DNA from: Ensifer sp. Root278
Lineage (GTDB): Bacteria > Pseudomonadota > Alphaproteobacteria > Rhizobiales > Rhizobiaceae
Direction of reading: 5' to 3'
NCBI RefSeq assembly: GCF_001429285.1
Contig: NZ_LMJJ01000018.1
Coordinates: forward strand, 7,581-56,363
Length of the DNA: 48,783 nt
How positions within the stretch are numbered: position 1 is the first letter of the stretch; each line of letters begins with the position of its first letter. Under the pieces are notes generated by a model. It searched no databases. It was given only the letters and a program-made list of their open reading frames with translations, and had not been told where the DNA came from. Shown piece by piece: positions 1 through 7,306 of the stretch. The translations under genes were made by a program, and so were the position numbers.

Positions 1-398
1 GCCGGTGCGCAAATTGGCGTGTTCTACGATCCGCGACAAAATGCCGAGCGCGCCGCCGACCTCCAACGCTCGCATCACTTGAAGGCAGAGATGGCGTCGG
101 GGCATGCGGCCCGTCGGCGCTCAACGCAAGCCAGCTTCCACCTCCGCCGGCATGCCATGGCTTGATCTTCCGCGCACTTGTCCGGGTCCCTGAGATGGTG
201 GGCGACGAACTTAAGTAGCAGGCTCTCCGGCGCCGACCAGGGGAGGGGGCTGCCCGTGGCGACGTCGTCGTCCGTCAACAGGGCAGCGAGTTGGTCGCGA
301 CGGTCGAACGGCAGGATGGCATCAAGCGCGTCGAGTTGCTCGGCTCGATGCAGTATCGAGCCGGCAGTAACGTCGATCGATTTGCGGCGTCCGCCACC
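1..398 (-). pseudogene. Relic of a tyrosine-type site-specific integrase, truncated by the window edge
   Basis: On the minus strand, directly after the vapC stop codon, a frame reads AEQLDALDAILPFDRRDQ and then LLTDDDVATGSPLPWSAPES followed by LLLKFVAHHLRDPDK. This resembles the N-terminal SAM-like part of a plasmid-borne integrase family common in rhizobia (recognition from memory, not from a search). The frame then breaks: GMPAEVEAGLR lies in a second frame (about 125-155), ends at a TGA, and ADGPHAP lies in another (about 85-115). No start codon is visible in the right frame after the vapC stop. The join between DDDVAT and TGSPLPW looks like an internal deletion, since intact members carry a longer segment there. 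The piece is therefore a multiply damaged remnant. The family assignment is inference; the frame breaks are directly visible. Confidence 0.5.
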
Positions 399-821
399 TT
401 ACCTGTCCCGCCACGGGTTTATGATTACCAAACCGACATCCTCGAAATCCGGAACATTCCGAGTTGCCAGCGCGGCGCCACGCGAAAGGGCGATGGCGGC
501 GATCTGGGCGTCGAACTGACTGATCGGGCGACCCGCCTTGCGCCGCTCAGTTGCAATCATCCCATAAACGTCTGCGGCCTCCCGATCGAACGGCAGCACG
601 CGACCGGCGAGGTCTTGCGCAAAGATCGGCAAGATTGCCGCTTCAAGGTCGCGCCGGCGGCGACCTTCGGGAAGCAGGCGTAGACCATATAGGATTTCGG
701 CTTCAGTGATCGTGGTCGTGAAGATGGCGGCGGGAGGCTGTTCCGCAAGCCAATCGACAACCGCGGGCTCGGGAGCCGGTAACAGCAGCTCAGATATGAT
801 ATTTGTGTCGAGAACGATCAT
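399..821 (-). CDS. vapC: PIN-domain toxin, VapC/FitB type
   Basis: 140 residues, the usual size for a VapC/FitB ribonuclease toxin. The N-terminus (MIVLDTNIISELL) carries the first PIN-domain acidic residue (D5). A second conserved acid lies in TEAEILYGL (about residues 40-48). The C-terminal acidic cluster is seen in SQFDAQIAAIALSRGA (about 101-116), followed by ATRNVPDFEDVGL. In this family these acids bind Mg2+ for RNA cleavage. The start overlaps the end of the antitoxin gene by 4 bases (ATGA), which indicates translational coupling. It would act in the cytoplasm and be neutralised by the upstream antitoxin. The FitB subgroup is suggested by the DTNIISEL start and the partner type. The role as a plasmid addiction module is inference. 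Confidence 0.88.
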   Translation of the reverse strand: MIVLDTNIISELLLPAPEPAVVDWLAEQPPAAIFTTTITEAEILYGLRLLPEGRRRRDLEAAILPIFAQDLAGRVLPFDREAADVYGMIATERRKAGRPISQFDAQIAAIALSRGAALATRNVPDFEDVGLVIINPWRDR

Positions 822-1069
822 ATTGCAGAGAAATCCGGAGCGTCACGGATCGGTTCGCGCGCGGGAATTTGCAGCTCGACGCCGCCAAGCGGCTGCAAGC
901 GCGCGCGGATCGCGCCAGCGAGGTTTCCCGCCGTTGTCTCCTGCTGCGCCAACACCATTTTCAGGATATCACGGGCCTCGTCTTCCATCGATCGGCCATG
1001 GGTCGCTGCGCGGACTCGCAGCCTCTGTTTCAATCGATCGTCGATGTTGCGAATGGTCATGCTGGCCAT
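818..1069 (-). CDS. vapB: Ribbon-helix-helix antitoxin, FitA/VapB type
   Basis: 83 residues. The N-terminus MASMTIRNIDDRLKQRLRVR is a typical ribbon-helix-helix DNA-binding segment of FitA-like antitoxins, followed by AATHGRSMEDEARDILK. The C-terminal part, up to REPIRDAPDFSAI, would wrap the VapC toxin. ATG at 1069 is preceded on the minus strand by GGAGG about 8 bases upstream, which supports this start. The gene overlaps vapC by 4 bases. The protein is expected to bind toxin, and the complex to repress its own promoter; a strong inverted repeat lies just upstream at 1086-1114. Confidence 0.87.
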   Translation of the reverse strand: MASMTIRNIDDRLKQRLRVRAATHGRSMEDEARDILKMVLAQQETTAGNLAGAIRARLQPLGGVELQIPAREPIRDAPDFSAI

Positions 1070-1085
1070 GTAAATCGCCTCCAGT

Positions 1086-1114
1086 CATCATTGATTGCAT
1101 ATAGTGCAATGATG
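1086..1114. promoter_or_regulatory. Inverted repeat upstream of vapBC, probable autoregulatory operator
   Basis: Nested perfect dyads: CATCATTG (1086-1093) pairs with CAATGATG (1107-1114), and ATTGCA (1094-1099) pairs with TGCAAT (1105-1110) around TATAG. The site begins 17 bp upstream of the vapB start. RHH antitoxin-toxin complexes of the FitAB/VapBC class commonly bind such palindromes to repress their own operon. The symmetry is seen; the binding role is inferred. Confidence 0.6.
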
Positions 1115-1569
1115 GCATTTTTTCAATTGGAGCCACAGTTTCCGCGGCCGGAGTAGGCAAAACGTCGAGCGAAACATGGCTGTTACCCGGGACCTCGCGG
1201 TAGGGTTGGGTACAGATCGACCCAGGTCGGGACCGTTCCTGGTCGCCGACAATGAGCTGCGACTGTTCGAGGGGCGTGGCGGTAACTCGGCCGGATCTAT
1301 CTCATGATAGCTGCTTCTACACCGATGGTGCACAGACGGCGGCGCCGGATCTTCTCGGAAACCTGCTTGAGCCCCGCCACAGAAACTGTCCACCATCGAG
1401 AAGCGCATGCCTCAAGCGGGGGTCCACACGAACGGTCCGACTTTGTCGGCCGCACGTCAGAAGAAGCCAATGTGCTCTCCTCTCAGGATCGGCCGCATAC
1501 TGCACGGGTTGCCACTGCCGCGCCCGGTTCCGCCAGGAACGACAATGCGAAAACCGGGACGGAAATCGT
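1115..1569. other. Intergenic stretch between repC and vapBC with no recognisable gene
   Basis: About 450 bp downstream of repC and upstream of vapBC. Short open frames exist on both strands, but none has a convincing ribosome-binding site or a recognisable family signature. The vapBC promoter must lie at the low-coordinate side near 1115-1150, where an AT-rich run (catttttt) occurs. I see no other element. Confidence 0.4.
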
Positions 1570-2784
1570 CTACCCAACCTGCCGGTCGGGGCTTCCGCTC
1601 GCTCTCAACAGGGCCATCAGCATAGGGCCAAGTGAAAATTCGCCGCGTCGCGCCTTTGACGTCAGATCGCGCAAGTAACCTCCGGCCGAGTTAATGTGTC
1701 CTGCCCGCTCGAGCAAACACGCCATGGCAACCGCCGCATTTTCAGGTCCCATCACTTCGCAAGCATCCTGGTAAGCGCTCGGGCTCACCCCCAGCATCGA
1801 ACGCACCACCACGGCCGCCGCCATCAAGTCGCGCCAGCTCGATATGGTCCCGCCTTGTCCGTACATCGTGATCTCAGGGCAGGCCCGCATCACCATACTC
1901 AACGGGAATGCCTTCAGCGGCTCCCTCAGTGGCGGCTTTTCTGGCTCAGCCTTCGCCCCCAGCTCGTTTCTAGAGCTAGGTTCAAGTTCATTGGTGGATT
2001 CGGTATTTGAATTCTGTTTGTGACGCTCAATATGAGCATCATTGCTGCTCATATTTTCATAAATATCCAAAACATCCAACTGATTGACTATCTCTGCGCA
2101 GAGAAGATCCATCTCTTCGAGGATCGATGCTAGGTCGTGGATCGTCGGAGATCGCGGTATCCGGGCTACGAGCGCCAGGTACACGCCTTCAATCTTGCCC
2201 CAATCGCCGCTCGCGCCTTCTTCGATCGCTGCCGAGATGAGCTTACGGGCATCGCGTCGGCGAATGGTGAGCGCCTCTTTGGTCCGGCGAAACAGTGCGC
2301 GTTCTGCCGCCATCTGTTGGGCCATCTGCGCAAGCTCCTCCGATCGGGCAAGAAGCGGGGAAAGATCGAACCCGAACGCATCCTCGATGTCGCCAGCCCT
2401 GTCCTTCCGGACATAACGCTTCCCATTTGCACTGTCTTTGCGAACAATCAGCCCAGCGTCAACAAGCGTCGCCAAGTGCCGCCGCAACGTGGCGCCGGCG
2501 ATACCGTGCGCACGGACCGACAACTGAGCATTCGACGGAAAGACGATGAGAGAGTCTCCCTGGCGCAAATCGGTCTCCGGATAGAAGCTCAAGAGCGCGT
2601 CAAGAACGGCAAGTGCACGATCCTGTAGCCCGAGAAGCGTCCTGGCTTCGCAGGCGTCACGAAACACTTTCCATTTGTCAGCCGTCTTGTTCGACTTCAT
2701 CTCGGTGGATGCCACCTGCCGTCTTACCAGCGCAAGCGTCATCGGCCGCCGCCCGAAAGGCGTCGTCACACTTCCACTCTGCAT
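1570..2784 (-). CDS. repC: Plasmid replication initiator RepC
   Basis: 404 residues from ATG 2784, the usual RepC length of about 400. This ATG is preceded by AAGGA, and the resulting N-terminus MQSGSVTTPFGRRPMTL is the standard RepC opening; a GTG nine bases upstream is a poorer choice. The N-terminal half contains a winged-helix-like segment (AQLSVRAHGIAGATLRRHLA, about residues 87-106) typical of the DNA-binding domain. The central linker (about 245-280: HIERHKQNSNTEST...) is polar and low-complexity. The C-terminal domain carries VVRSMLGVSPSAYQDACEVM. RepC initiates replication at an origin lying within its own gene. It is the last gene of the repABC operon, and its expression is limited by the antisense RNA between repB and repC. 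Confidence 0.96.
   Translation of the reverse strand: MQSGSVTTPFGRRPMTLALVRRQVASTEMKSNKTADKWKVFRDACEARTLLGLQDRALAVLDALLSFYPETDLRQGDSLIVFPSNAQLSVRAHGIAGATLRRHLATLVDAGLIVRKDSANGKRYVRKDRAGDIEDAFGFDLSPLLARSEELAQMAQQMAAERALFRRTKEALTIRRRDARKLISAAIEEGASGDWGKIEGVYLALVARIPRSPTIHDLASILEEMDLLCAEIVNQLDVLDIYENMSSNDAHIERHKQNSNTESTNELEPSSRNELGAKAEPEKPPLREPLKAFPLSMVMRACPEITMYGQGGTISSWRDLMAAAVVVRSMLGVSPSAYQDACEVMGPENAAVAMACLLERAGHINSAGGYLRDLTSKARRGEFSLGPMLMALLRASGSPDRQVG
2029..2055. other. oriV: Candidate replication origin: AT-rich segment with a 10-bp inverted repeat inside repC
   Basis: Within the region of repC that encodes the variable linker the DNA becomes AT-rich (about 1985-2110). It contains a perfect 10-bp inverted repeat, AATATGAGCA (2029-2038) and TGCTCATATT (2046-2055), with a 7-bp spacer. 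In repABC plasmids the origin has been placed in an AT-rich segment in the middle of repC. The repeat and composition are seen; the origin function is inferred from that precedent. Confidence 0.5.
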
Positions 2785-2843
2785 TTCCTTCACCTCTCAA
2801 AAGGCAAAAGAAGTCCGCTCACCAAATTCGGTGCCAATCACTC

Positions 2844-2872
2844 TTGACGGGGATTCGTGGAAATGCGATTCT
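2844..2872 (+). promoter_or_regulatory. Promoter of the antisense ctRNA
   Basis: TTGACG at 2844-2849 is a strong -35-like hexamer on the plus strand. A weak -10-like GATTCT follows at 2867-2872 with a 17-bp gap. The arrangement is opposite to the repABC transcript and upstream of a clear terminator, as expected for the counter-transcribed RNA of repABC operons. The -10 match is poor, so the exact start near 2879 is approximate. Confidence 0.55.
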
Positions 2873-2878
2873 CAGATT

Positions 2879-2933
2879 GTCCAGATATGAGAGAGGCTTC
2901 CACTACGGCAACGTTTGGGGGCCTTTTTCTTTT
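2879..2933 (+). ncRNA. ctRNA: Counter-transcribed RNA controlling RepC (incompatibility factor)
   Basis: The repB-repC gap of repABC plasmids encodes a small antisense RNA that blocks repC expression and determines incompatibility. Here the plus strand, antisense to the operon, has a -35-like TTGACG at 2844. It also has a rho-independent terminator: GGCTTCC (2895-2901) pairs, with two G-U pairs, with GGGGGCC (2917-2923) and is followed by TTTTTCTTTT (2924-2933). The inferred RNA is about 50-55 nt, in line with known ctRNAs of about 55-60 nt. The hairpin loop (ACTACGGCAACGTTT) would be the part recognising the repC leader. The ends are approximate. Confidence 0.72.
2895..2933 (+). terminator. 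Intrinsic terminator of the ctRNA
   Basis: Stem GGCTTCC / GGGGGCC (2895-2901 with 2917-2923), a 15-nt loop, then a T-rich tract TTTTTCTTTT on the plus strand. It ends the antisense RNA before repB. Confidence 0.7.
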
Positions 2934-2973
2934 GCGGTGTTCCTTTCCGTATTCCCTTGTCGAATGAGATCCT

Positions 2974-2987
2974 CTGACAGCTGTCAG
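2974..2987. promoter_or_regulatory. parS: 14-bp perfect palindrome, candidate parS (RepB-binding) site
   Basis: CTGACAGCTGTCAG is perfectly palindromic and lies 5 bp downstream of the repB stop codon. Its core fits the inner part of the repABC partition-site pattern GTTNNCNGCNGNNAAC (C, GC and G in register), but the outer GTT/AAC arms are not present. It may be a diverged partition site or another operator. It is the best match I noticed in the rep region. Confidence 0.4.
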
Positions 2988-2992
2988 GGTTT

Positions 2993-4009
2993 CTAACTTT
3001 CACGCTCGCGAGAGAAGCGTTCAATGAGGGTTGGCAACTCCTTCCCAACGAACTTCACGAACTCCAGTCCGAGAGGGCCATCCGCCGATATTCGAAGCTC
3101 CTTGGGCGACATCTTCCAGGCACCCAGTTTCTTGCCCGCGCTGTCCGACAGCTCTTTGCTGTCATCTCGAGGCTTGTCCGACGGCTTTATGGCTTCGAAA
3201 GCCCGCTGGAAGCGTTGATCCGACACCAAGACGCCGTCAGTCGCATCCGTAAGCACCCGACGGACCACAGCTAGAGAACCTGGATCGCTTTCTATCGTTT
3301 TTGCAAACTCTATCCAGCGAGGCCGACCCACTTTGGGCGCGCGTCCGATCGCTTCGATCACGTCGGCAGGGACCGCCCGATAGACGCTGCGCATTCGGGC
3401 GAGTTCCGCGTCCGCAATCGACAGCGCCGCATAGATGTTCCGCGCCTTGATGCCGGCATCATCCATTCGCGATGCAAACAGCGTCCGCTCGATCCAGGTC
3501 AGGTCCTGCCGGCTGGCATTCTCGATGCCTTGCGCGACGACCAGATCCAGGTCGGTGATCTCAACCTCGAGCGCGCGAACGGCGCGCCCAAGTTCCCTGG
3601 CAGCACGCCAACGCCTGTGGCCATAGACAATCTGATAGCGCCCAGTCGACGACGGGTGACGCCGAACCTGAATAGGAACCTTTTGCCCTTCTGACTCCAT
3701 CGAACGCTTGAACGTCTCAAAATCGGCGGCGTCATCGTCCGCCAGCCGGTCCGGAAAGGGGGAAGGATCGATGAACGCGGGATCCAGATCAAGGATCGTC
3801 CCTCCACCTGCCTCGACGATCGCCTTCAAACGGTCCCGCTCGGCCCTGATGTCATCGATGGCGCGATGTGCTGCACCGACGACGCCCGCGCCGACACGCG
3901 GCGACGGGGCAGGGGGCGCAGGTTGCGGGTCGTCCGCGAGCTTGTTCTCCAGTTCTTGAGACAGCAAACCGAAGCTCGCGACAATCGACTTGCGAGAAGA
4001 CTTGCTCAT
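2993..4009 (-). CDS. repB: Partition protein RepB (ParB family, parS-binding)
   Basis: 338 residues, usual RepB size. The ParB N-terminal domain is clear: IDPSPFPDRL (about 80-90), IQVRRHP, and the CTP-binding/arginine motif GHRRWRAARELG (about 129-140). The conserved ENASRQDLTWIE follows (about 163-174). The HTH region that reads parS lies just after it (about 180-215). The C-terminal part would dimerise. RepB binds parS and works with RepA ATPase to segregate plasmid copies. The gene overlaps the end of repA by 4 bases, showing operon coupling, and is separated from repC by about 200 bp holding the ctRNA. A KLGAWKMSPKELRISADGPLG stretch near the C-terminus is typical of plasmid RepB proteins. 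Confidence 0.95.
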   Translation of the reverse strand: MSKSSRKSIVASFGLLSQELENKLADDPQPAPPAPSPRVGAGVVGAAHRAIDDIRAERDRLKAIVEAGGGTILDLDPAFIDPSPFPDRLADDDAADFETFKRSMESEGQKVPIQVRRHPSSTGRYQIVYGHRRWRAARELGRAVRALEVEITDLDLVVAQGIENASRQDLTWIERTLFASRMDDAGIKARNIYAALSIADAELARMRSVYRAVPADVIEAIGRAPKVGRPRWIEFAKTIESDPGSLAVVRRVLTDATDGVLVSDQRFQRAFEAIKPSDKPRDDSKELSDSAGKKLGAWKMSPKELRISADGPLGLEFVKFVGKELPTLIERFSRERES

Positions 4010-5229
4010 GGCCGCCCCCAGCTATTGTTGACGAGGCGGATAATCGCTTCATTGACCGCATCGACAGCTTCGCGCGCGCGCTTATGGGTATCACGGCCAA
4101 TCTGGCCCATTTCGAGCTCGTAGATCGAACGCTTCGCCAGGCCGGCCGCTTCAACCGCTGTGCTTTCGATGGCAGTGGGCAGGAGGACGTCGGTCCCGAA
4201 CATATGCCGTAACATCGCAACGACTTGCGACTGAGGGGCATCGTTCGGGTCATGCCGAGTCACGAGGTATCGGATGAAGTCCTGGTCGAGTTGGGCACCG
4301 TTCTCATTCAAAACGCTGATCAGATCGCCCATCATCAGGAGGAACTGGCTCATGGACGCCACGTCCAACATGGCCGGATGAACGGTGATGACCATGCTTG
4401 TGGCAGCGTAGATCGCGCTGAGCGTCAGGAAGCCAAGGGACGGGGGCGTATCGAGAAGGACAATGTCGTAGTCTTGTTCGACTTCCGCCAGCGCAAGCTT
4501 CAGGCGCTCGAAGAAGATCGCACCGGAGCTCGACTTATTCGCCAGGACACGAGGGGTCTCGTGCTCGTACTCCATGACTTCGAGGTTGCCCGGAACGAGA
4601 TCGACGCCATCAAAGTAGGTCTTGCGGATGATGTCCCTGATCGGCCGTCGCTCAGCGTCGTCGTAGCGAAGCGCCGCGTAGATCGTTTCGTTGGCGCCAA
4701 CATCGATTTCCGGCTGCGCGCCGAACATTGCGGAGAGCGATGCCTGGGGATCGAGGTCGAGTGCGAGAACGCGATAGCCTTGCAAAGCGAGATAGTGCGC
4801 AAGATGAACACAGGTCGTCGTCTTGGCACTTCCGCCCTTGAAGTTTGCGATCGCGAGAACCTGCAAGTGCTCGCCCGGGCGACGGCGAGGCAGAAAGCGC
4901 AGGGCCTCGACAGGCTTCTGCTTGGCAAACAGCTCACGAAGCTCGTTGATCTGGGCGAGCGTGTAGACCCTATGGTTGTTTTCGAGGCGGCTTGGCGTCG
5001 GCCCGCGCCCTTCCGACGACATCAGCTTCAGGGTCGAATCCGGTATGGATGTCAGCTTCGAAACTTCGTTCGTGAGAAATGACCTCAAGGTCTTTTCGGA
5101 TTTCGGCGGGTACATGCGGGTCCGCAGCTGCTGCAGCTGGCTCGACAAAAGACCGGCGTGCCGCAAGATCTTGGCGGCAGCGTCTTCCTTGAGTTGAACG
5201 TCAGTTTCTGCGCGTCTAGCTATCGCCAT
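4006..5229 (-). CDS. repA: Partition ATPase RepA (ParA family)
   Basis: 407 residues from ATG 5229. This ATG has AGAGGG 4-5 bases upstream; an in-frame ATG 39 bases further up (5268) lacks a purine-rich site and would add an atypical 13-residue leader. The deviant Walker A motif KGGSAKTTT is at residues 121-129, with Walker A' LALDLDPQASLS and Walker B DIVLLDTPPS further on. An N-terminal HTH-like region (about 40-100: FLTNEVSKLTSIPDSTL...) fits the operator-binding domain of plasmid RepA proteins. RepA partitions plasmids with RepB and represses the repABC promoter; a promoter with an embedded dyad (5312-5341) and an 11-bp inverted repeat (5235-5282) lie just upstream. First gene of the operon. 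Confidence 0.96.
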   Translation of the reverse strand: MAIARRAETDVQLKEDAAAKILRHAGLLSSQLQQLRTRMYPPKSEKTLRSFLTNEVSKLTSIPDSTLKLMSSEGRGPTPSRLENNHRVYTLAQINELRELFAKQKPVEALRFLPRRRPGEHLQVLAIANFKGGSAKTTTCVHLAHYLALQGYRVLALDLDPQASLSAMFGAQPEIDVGANETIYAALRYDDAERRPIRDIIRKTYFDGVDLVPGNLEVMEYEHETPRVLANKSSSGAIFFERLKLALAEVEQDYDIVLLDTPPSLGFLTLSAIYAATSMVITVHPAMLDVASMSQFLLMMGDLISVLNENGAQLDQDFIRYLVTRHDPNDAPQSQVVAMLRHMFGTDVLLPTAIESTAVEAAGLAKRSIYELEMGQIGRDTHKRAREAVDAVNEAIIRLVNNSWGRP

Positions 5230-5234
5230 TTTTC

Positions 5235-5282
5235 CCTCTTGGCGGCCTAAAGCCGGTTTACCGACCATTGCCCGCCAAGAGG
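5235..5282. promoter_or_regulatory. 11-bp perfect inverted repeat in the repA leader, candidate operator
   Basis: CCTCTTGGCGG (5235-5245) and CCGCCAAGAGG (5272-5282) are exact reverse complements 26 bp apart. They lie between the repA promoter and its start codon, and the proximal arm overlaps the repA ribosome-binding site. This could be the RepA/RepB autoregulation operator, or an mRNA hairpin masking the repA ribosome-binding site. The symmetry is seen; function is inferred. Confidence 0.65.
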
Positions 5283-5311
5283 TAGAACACGATTCTCCCG
5301 AACCGTCCAGA

Positions 5312-5341
5312 ATTATAGGGTTAACAAAGCCTTAACGCCAA
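5312..5341 (-). promoter_or_regulatory. repABC promoter with dyad between -35 and -10
   Basis: On the minus strand a perfect -10 TATAAT (5312-5317) is preceded, 18 bp upstream, by TTGGCG (5336-5341, 4 of 6 to consensus). The spacer holds a dyad GTTAA-N7-TTAAC (5320-5336). Transcription would start near 5305, about 75 bp before repA. A protein bound to the spacer dyad would block RNA polymerase, fitting RepA/RepB autorepression. Confidence 0.65.
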
Positions 5342-5708
5342 ACCCGAGCCCTTAGCGCTGAAAACCGGCCTACTCCCTGAAATTGCACTCTTTTTTGCTG
5401 AATGCAATCTAGGCCACCCGATGAGTTTACGCACACTTTTGCTCACCTGAACGGCGTCGTTAGCGCGGCGATCTCCCACACATTGCACCCCACCCGCCCG
5501 AATCAGCTCGGCGCATCAGCCACGACCGGTCACATTTCGACGTTCAGAATGCGCTGACTATTCTCCGACGGGCCGCACATCCGTTCGGTCAGGGAAGATC
5601 TCTCTGCCCCTAGAATCGACGTGGCGAAATTTCAGGAGCATTTTTACCCCTCGCGACGATGTCCTCAGTCGTAGCACTTCTCCCCCAGTAAACGGAGGAG
5701 GACGACCG
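5342..5708. other. Intergenic region between repA and traI
   Basis: About 370 bp between the divergent repABC and traI-trb operons. It contains a dyad ATTGCA (5382-5387) / TGCAAT (5403-5408) flanking a T-rich tract. There is no 18-bp tra box of the Ti-plasmid type (GTGCAGATCTGCAC core): AGATCT occurs at 5596-5601 but its flanks are not symmetrical. The traI promoter must lie here. No gene is recognised. Confidence 0.4.
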
Positions 5709-6344
5709 ATGATGGTGATCGCCATTGAGAAGGGCAGTTGGAGCGACACCCGGCGCTTCCTCGACCAGATGTATGGCCTTCGTGCGAAGGTCTTCGATGA
5801 ACGCCTGGGCTGGCAGGTCGCCGCGCGCGATGGCCGGGAGCGCGACACGTTCGACGATCTTGATCCCGTCTACATACTCGCTGTCACTGCAAAGAATGAC
5901 GTGGTCGGCTGTGTTCGCCTTCTCCCCGCCACGGGGCCGACGATGCTTATGTCCGTGTTCCCGCAACTCGTCTCGGATGAGGCGTTTTCCCCACACGCAC
6001 AGATGGTTGAAAGCTCGCGCTTCTGCGTCGATACGACCACACAAAGGAAGGGTCGCGGCGGTCTCCACCATGTTACCCGCCTCATGTTTGCCGGCATCCT
6101 CGAATGGTGCCTTTCGCGCGGACACACCCAGGTGGTCACGGTCACCGACCTTGCCATCGAGCGCATCCTTGGACGTGCTGGGTGGCTACTTCGTCGGCTC
6201 GGACCACCACAAAGGGTAGGCCGGACAAGAGCATTGGCTGGTGTTCTCGCCGTTGACTCAGGGACATTCGAGCGGCTCAAGCCAGTTGGATATGTCTCAA
6301 CCTTCGATCGCCCCGCCGCACCGACCTCGTCGGTGTTGTCATGA
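5709..6344 (+). CDS. traI: Acyl-homoserine-lactone synthase TraI (LuxI family)
   Basis: 211 residues, the typical LuxI-family length. The invariant residues are in register: R25 and F29 in LRAKVFDERLGW, W35, E44, D46 and D49 in RERDTFDD, R70 (GCVRLLPA), F84, E101 and R104 in MVESSRFCVD. The enzyme makes an N-acyl-homoserine lactone from S-adenosylmethionine and acyl-ACP, the signal sensed by TraR to induce conjugation. A strong ribosome-binding site (GGAGGAGG) precedes ATG 5709; the next codon is also ATG. It is the first gene of the traI-trb operon, overlapping trbB by 4 bases (ATGA), exactly the order of Ti and Sym plasmids. A recognisable tra box is not visible upstream. Confidence 0.95.
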   Translation: MMVIAIEKGSWSDTRRFLDQMYGLRAKVFDERLGWQVAARDGRERDTFDDLDPVYILAVTAKNDVVGCVRLLPATGPTMLMSVFPQLVSDEAFSPHAQMVESSRFCVDTTTQRKGRGGLHHVTRLMFAGILEWCLSRGHTQVVTVTDLAIERILGRAGWLLRRLGPPQRVGRTRALAGVLAVDSGTFERLKPVGYVSTFDRPAAPTSSVLS

Positions 6345-7306
6345 CGCATAGCCGCTCCCTTCCCCGCCTTGTCCGCAAGCTCGAGGAAGCCCTTGGTCCA
6401 GCAATTCGGGCTGCACTCGATGACCCGAGCGTCGTCGAGATCATGCTCAACGCGGACGGCAGCCTCTACGTGGAACGCCTCGGTCAATCGATCGCGCGCC
6501 TTGGAGAAATGGATACCGCCGCCGCCGAGATCGCAATCGGCAGCATAGCCCATGCGACAGGTACGGCGGTCGACGAACACAGACCAATCGTGTCGGCCGA
6601 GCTGCCAGTCAGTGGACACCGTTTCGAGGGGCTGCTGCCACCGATCGTCGCTGCACCATCCTTCTCCATACGCAAGCGCGCTTCGCGTCTCATTCCTCTC
6701 GAGCAGTATGTGGACGATGGCTTCATGACGGGGAAGCAGGCTCGTCTCCTAGCAAGGGCTGTTGCCGATCGGCTCAACATCCTCCTCTCAGGCGGGACCG
6801 GCTCCGGCAAAACGACACTGGCAAATGCGCTCATTTGCGAGATCGCGACGGTCGCACCGGATGACCGCCTCATCATCCTTGAGGACACGGTCGAAATACG
6901 TTGCGGCTCGCACAACGTCCTTTCGCTGCGCACCAGCGACGAGATCGACATGGCGCGCTTGCTGAAGAGCACACTCCGGCTGCGACCGGACCGGATCATC
7001 GTGGGCGAAGTCAGAGACGCGGCCGCCCTTTCTCTTCTCAAGGCATGGAACACGGGGCACCCCGGAGGCATCGCGACGGTGCACGCCAATTCCGCGCGTT
7101 CGGCACTTCGCAGGCTGGAGCAGCTGACCGCGGAGACAAGCCGGCAGCCAATGCAGGACGTCATCGCCGAAGCAGTCGATCTCGTCGTTTCGATCGAACG
7201 CACGGCGACCGGCCGGCGGCTCGGAGAGCCTATGCGCCTCATTGGACACGACGGGACGGCCTACCTCCTGGAACCTTATCAAGACGGGGAACGACATGCA
7301 GCGTGA
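6341..7306 (+). CDS. trbB: Conjugal transfer ATPase TrbB (VirB11 family)
   Basis: 321 residues. Hexameric traffic ATPase that powers the Trb type IV secretion channel from the cytoplasmic face. Walker [10 protein letters not shown] is at about residues 149-157, an Asp box [10 protein letters not shown] follows, Walker B is [10 protein letters not shown] (about 215-224), and the His box is [14 protein letters not shown] (about 238-251). The N-terminal domain contains [16 protein letters not shown], a family hallmark. It is translationally coupled to traI (4-base overlap) and overlaps the trbC start by 11 bases. Confidence 0.96.
   Translation: MTHSRSLPRLVRKLEEALGPAIRAALDDPSVVEIMLNADGSLYVERLGQSIARLGEMDTAAAEIAIGSIAHATGTAVDEHRPIVSAELPVSGHRFEGLLPPIVAAPSFSIRKRASRLIPLEQYVDDGFMTGKQARLLARAVADRLNILLSGGTGSGKTTLANALICEIATVAPDDRLIILEDTVEIRCGSHNVLSLRTSDEIDMARLLKSTLRLRPDRIIVGEVRDAAALSLLKAWNTGHPGGIATVHANSARSALRRLEQLTAETSRQPMQDVIAEAVDLVVSIERTATGRRLGEPMRLIGHDGTAYLLEPYQDGERHAA

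Noticed and set aside
1317-1577. Minus-strand frame downstream of repC
   Set aside because: No ribosome site, Arg/Trp-rich composition and overlap with the repC end suggest a chance frame.
4225-5082. Long plus-strand open frame opposite repA
   Set aside because: It mirrors a well-supported gene, has no recognisable domain and no ribosome site; typical antisense shadow in high-GC DNA.
5118-5136. CAGCTG-containing repeats in repA as parS sites
   Set aside because: They lie in coding sequence encoding an LQQLRT region, and lack the GTT/AAC arms and perfect symmetry.
5596-5601. AGATCT core upstream of traI as a tra box
   Set aside because: The flanking bases are not symmetrical and do not match the GTGCAG/CTGCAC arms.
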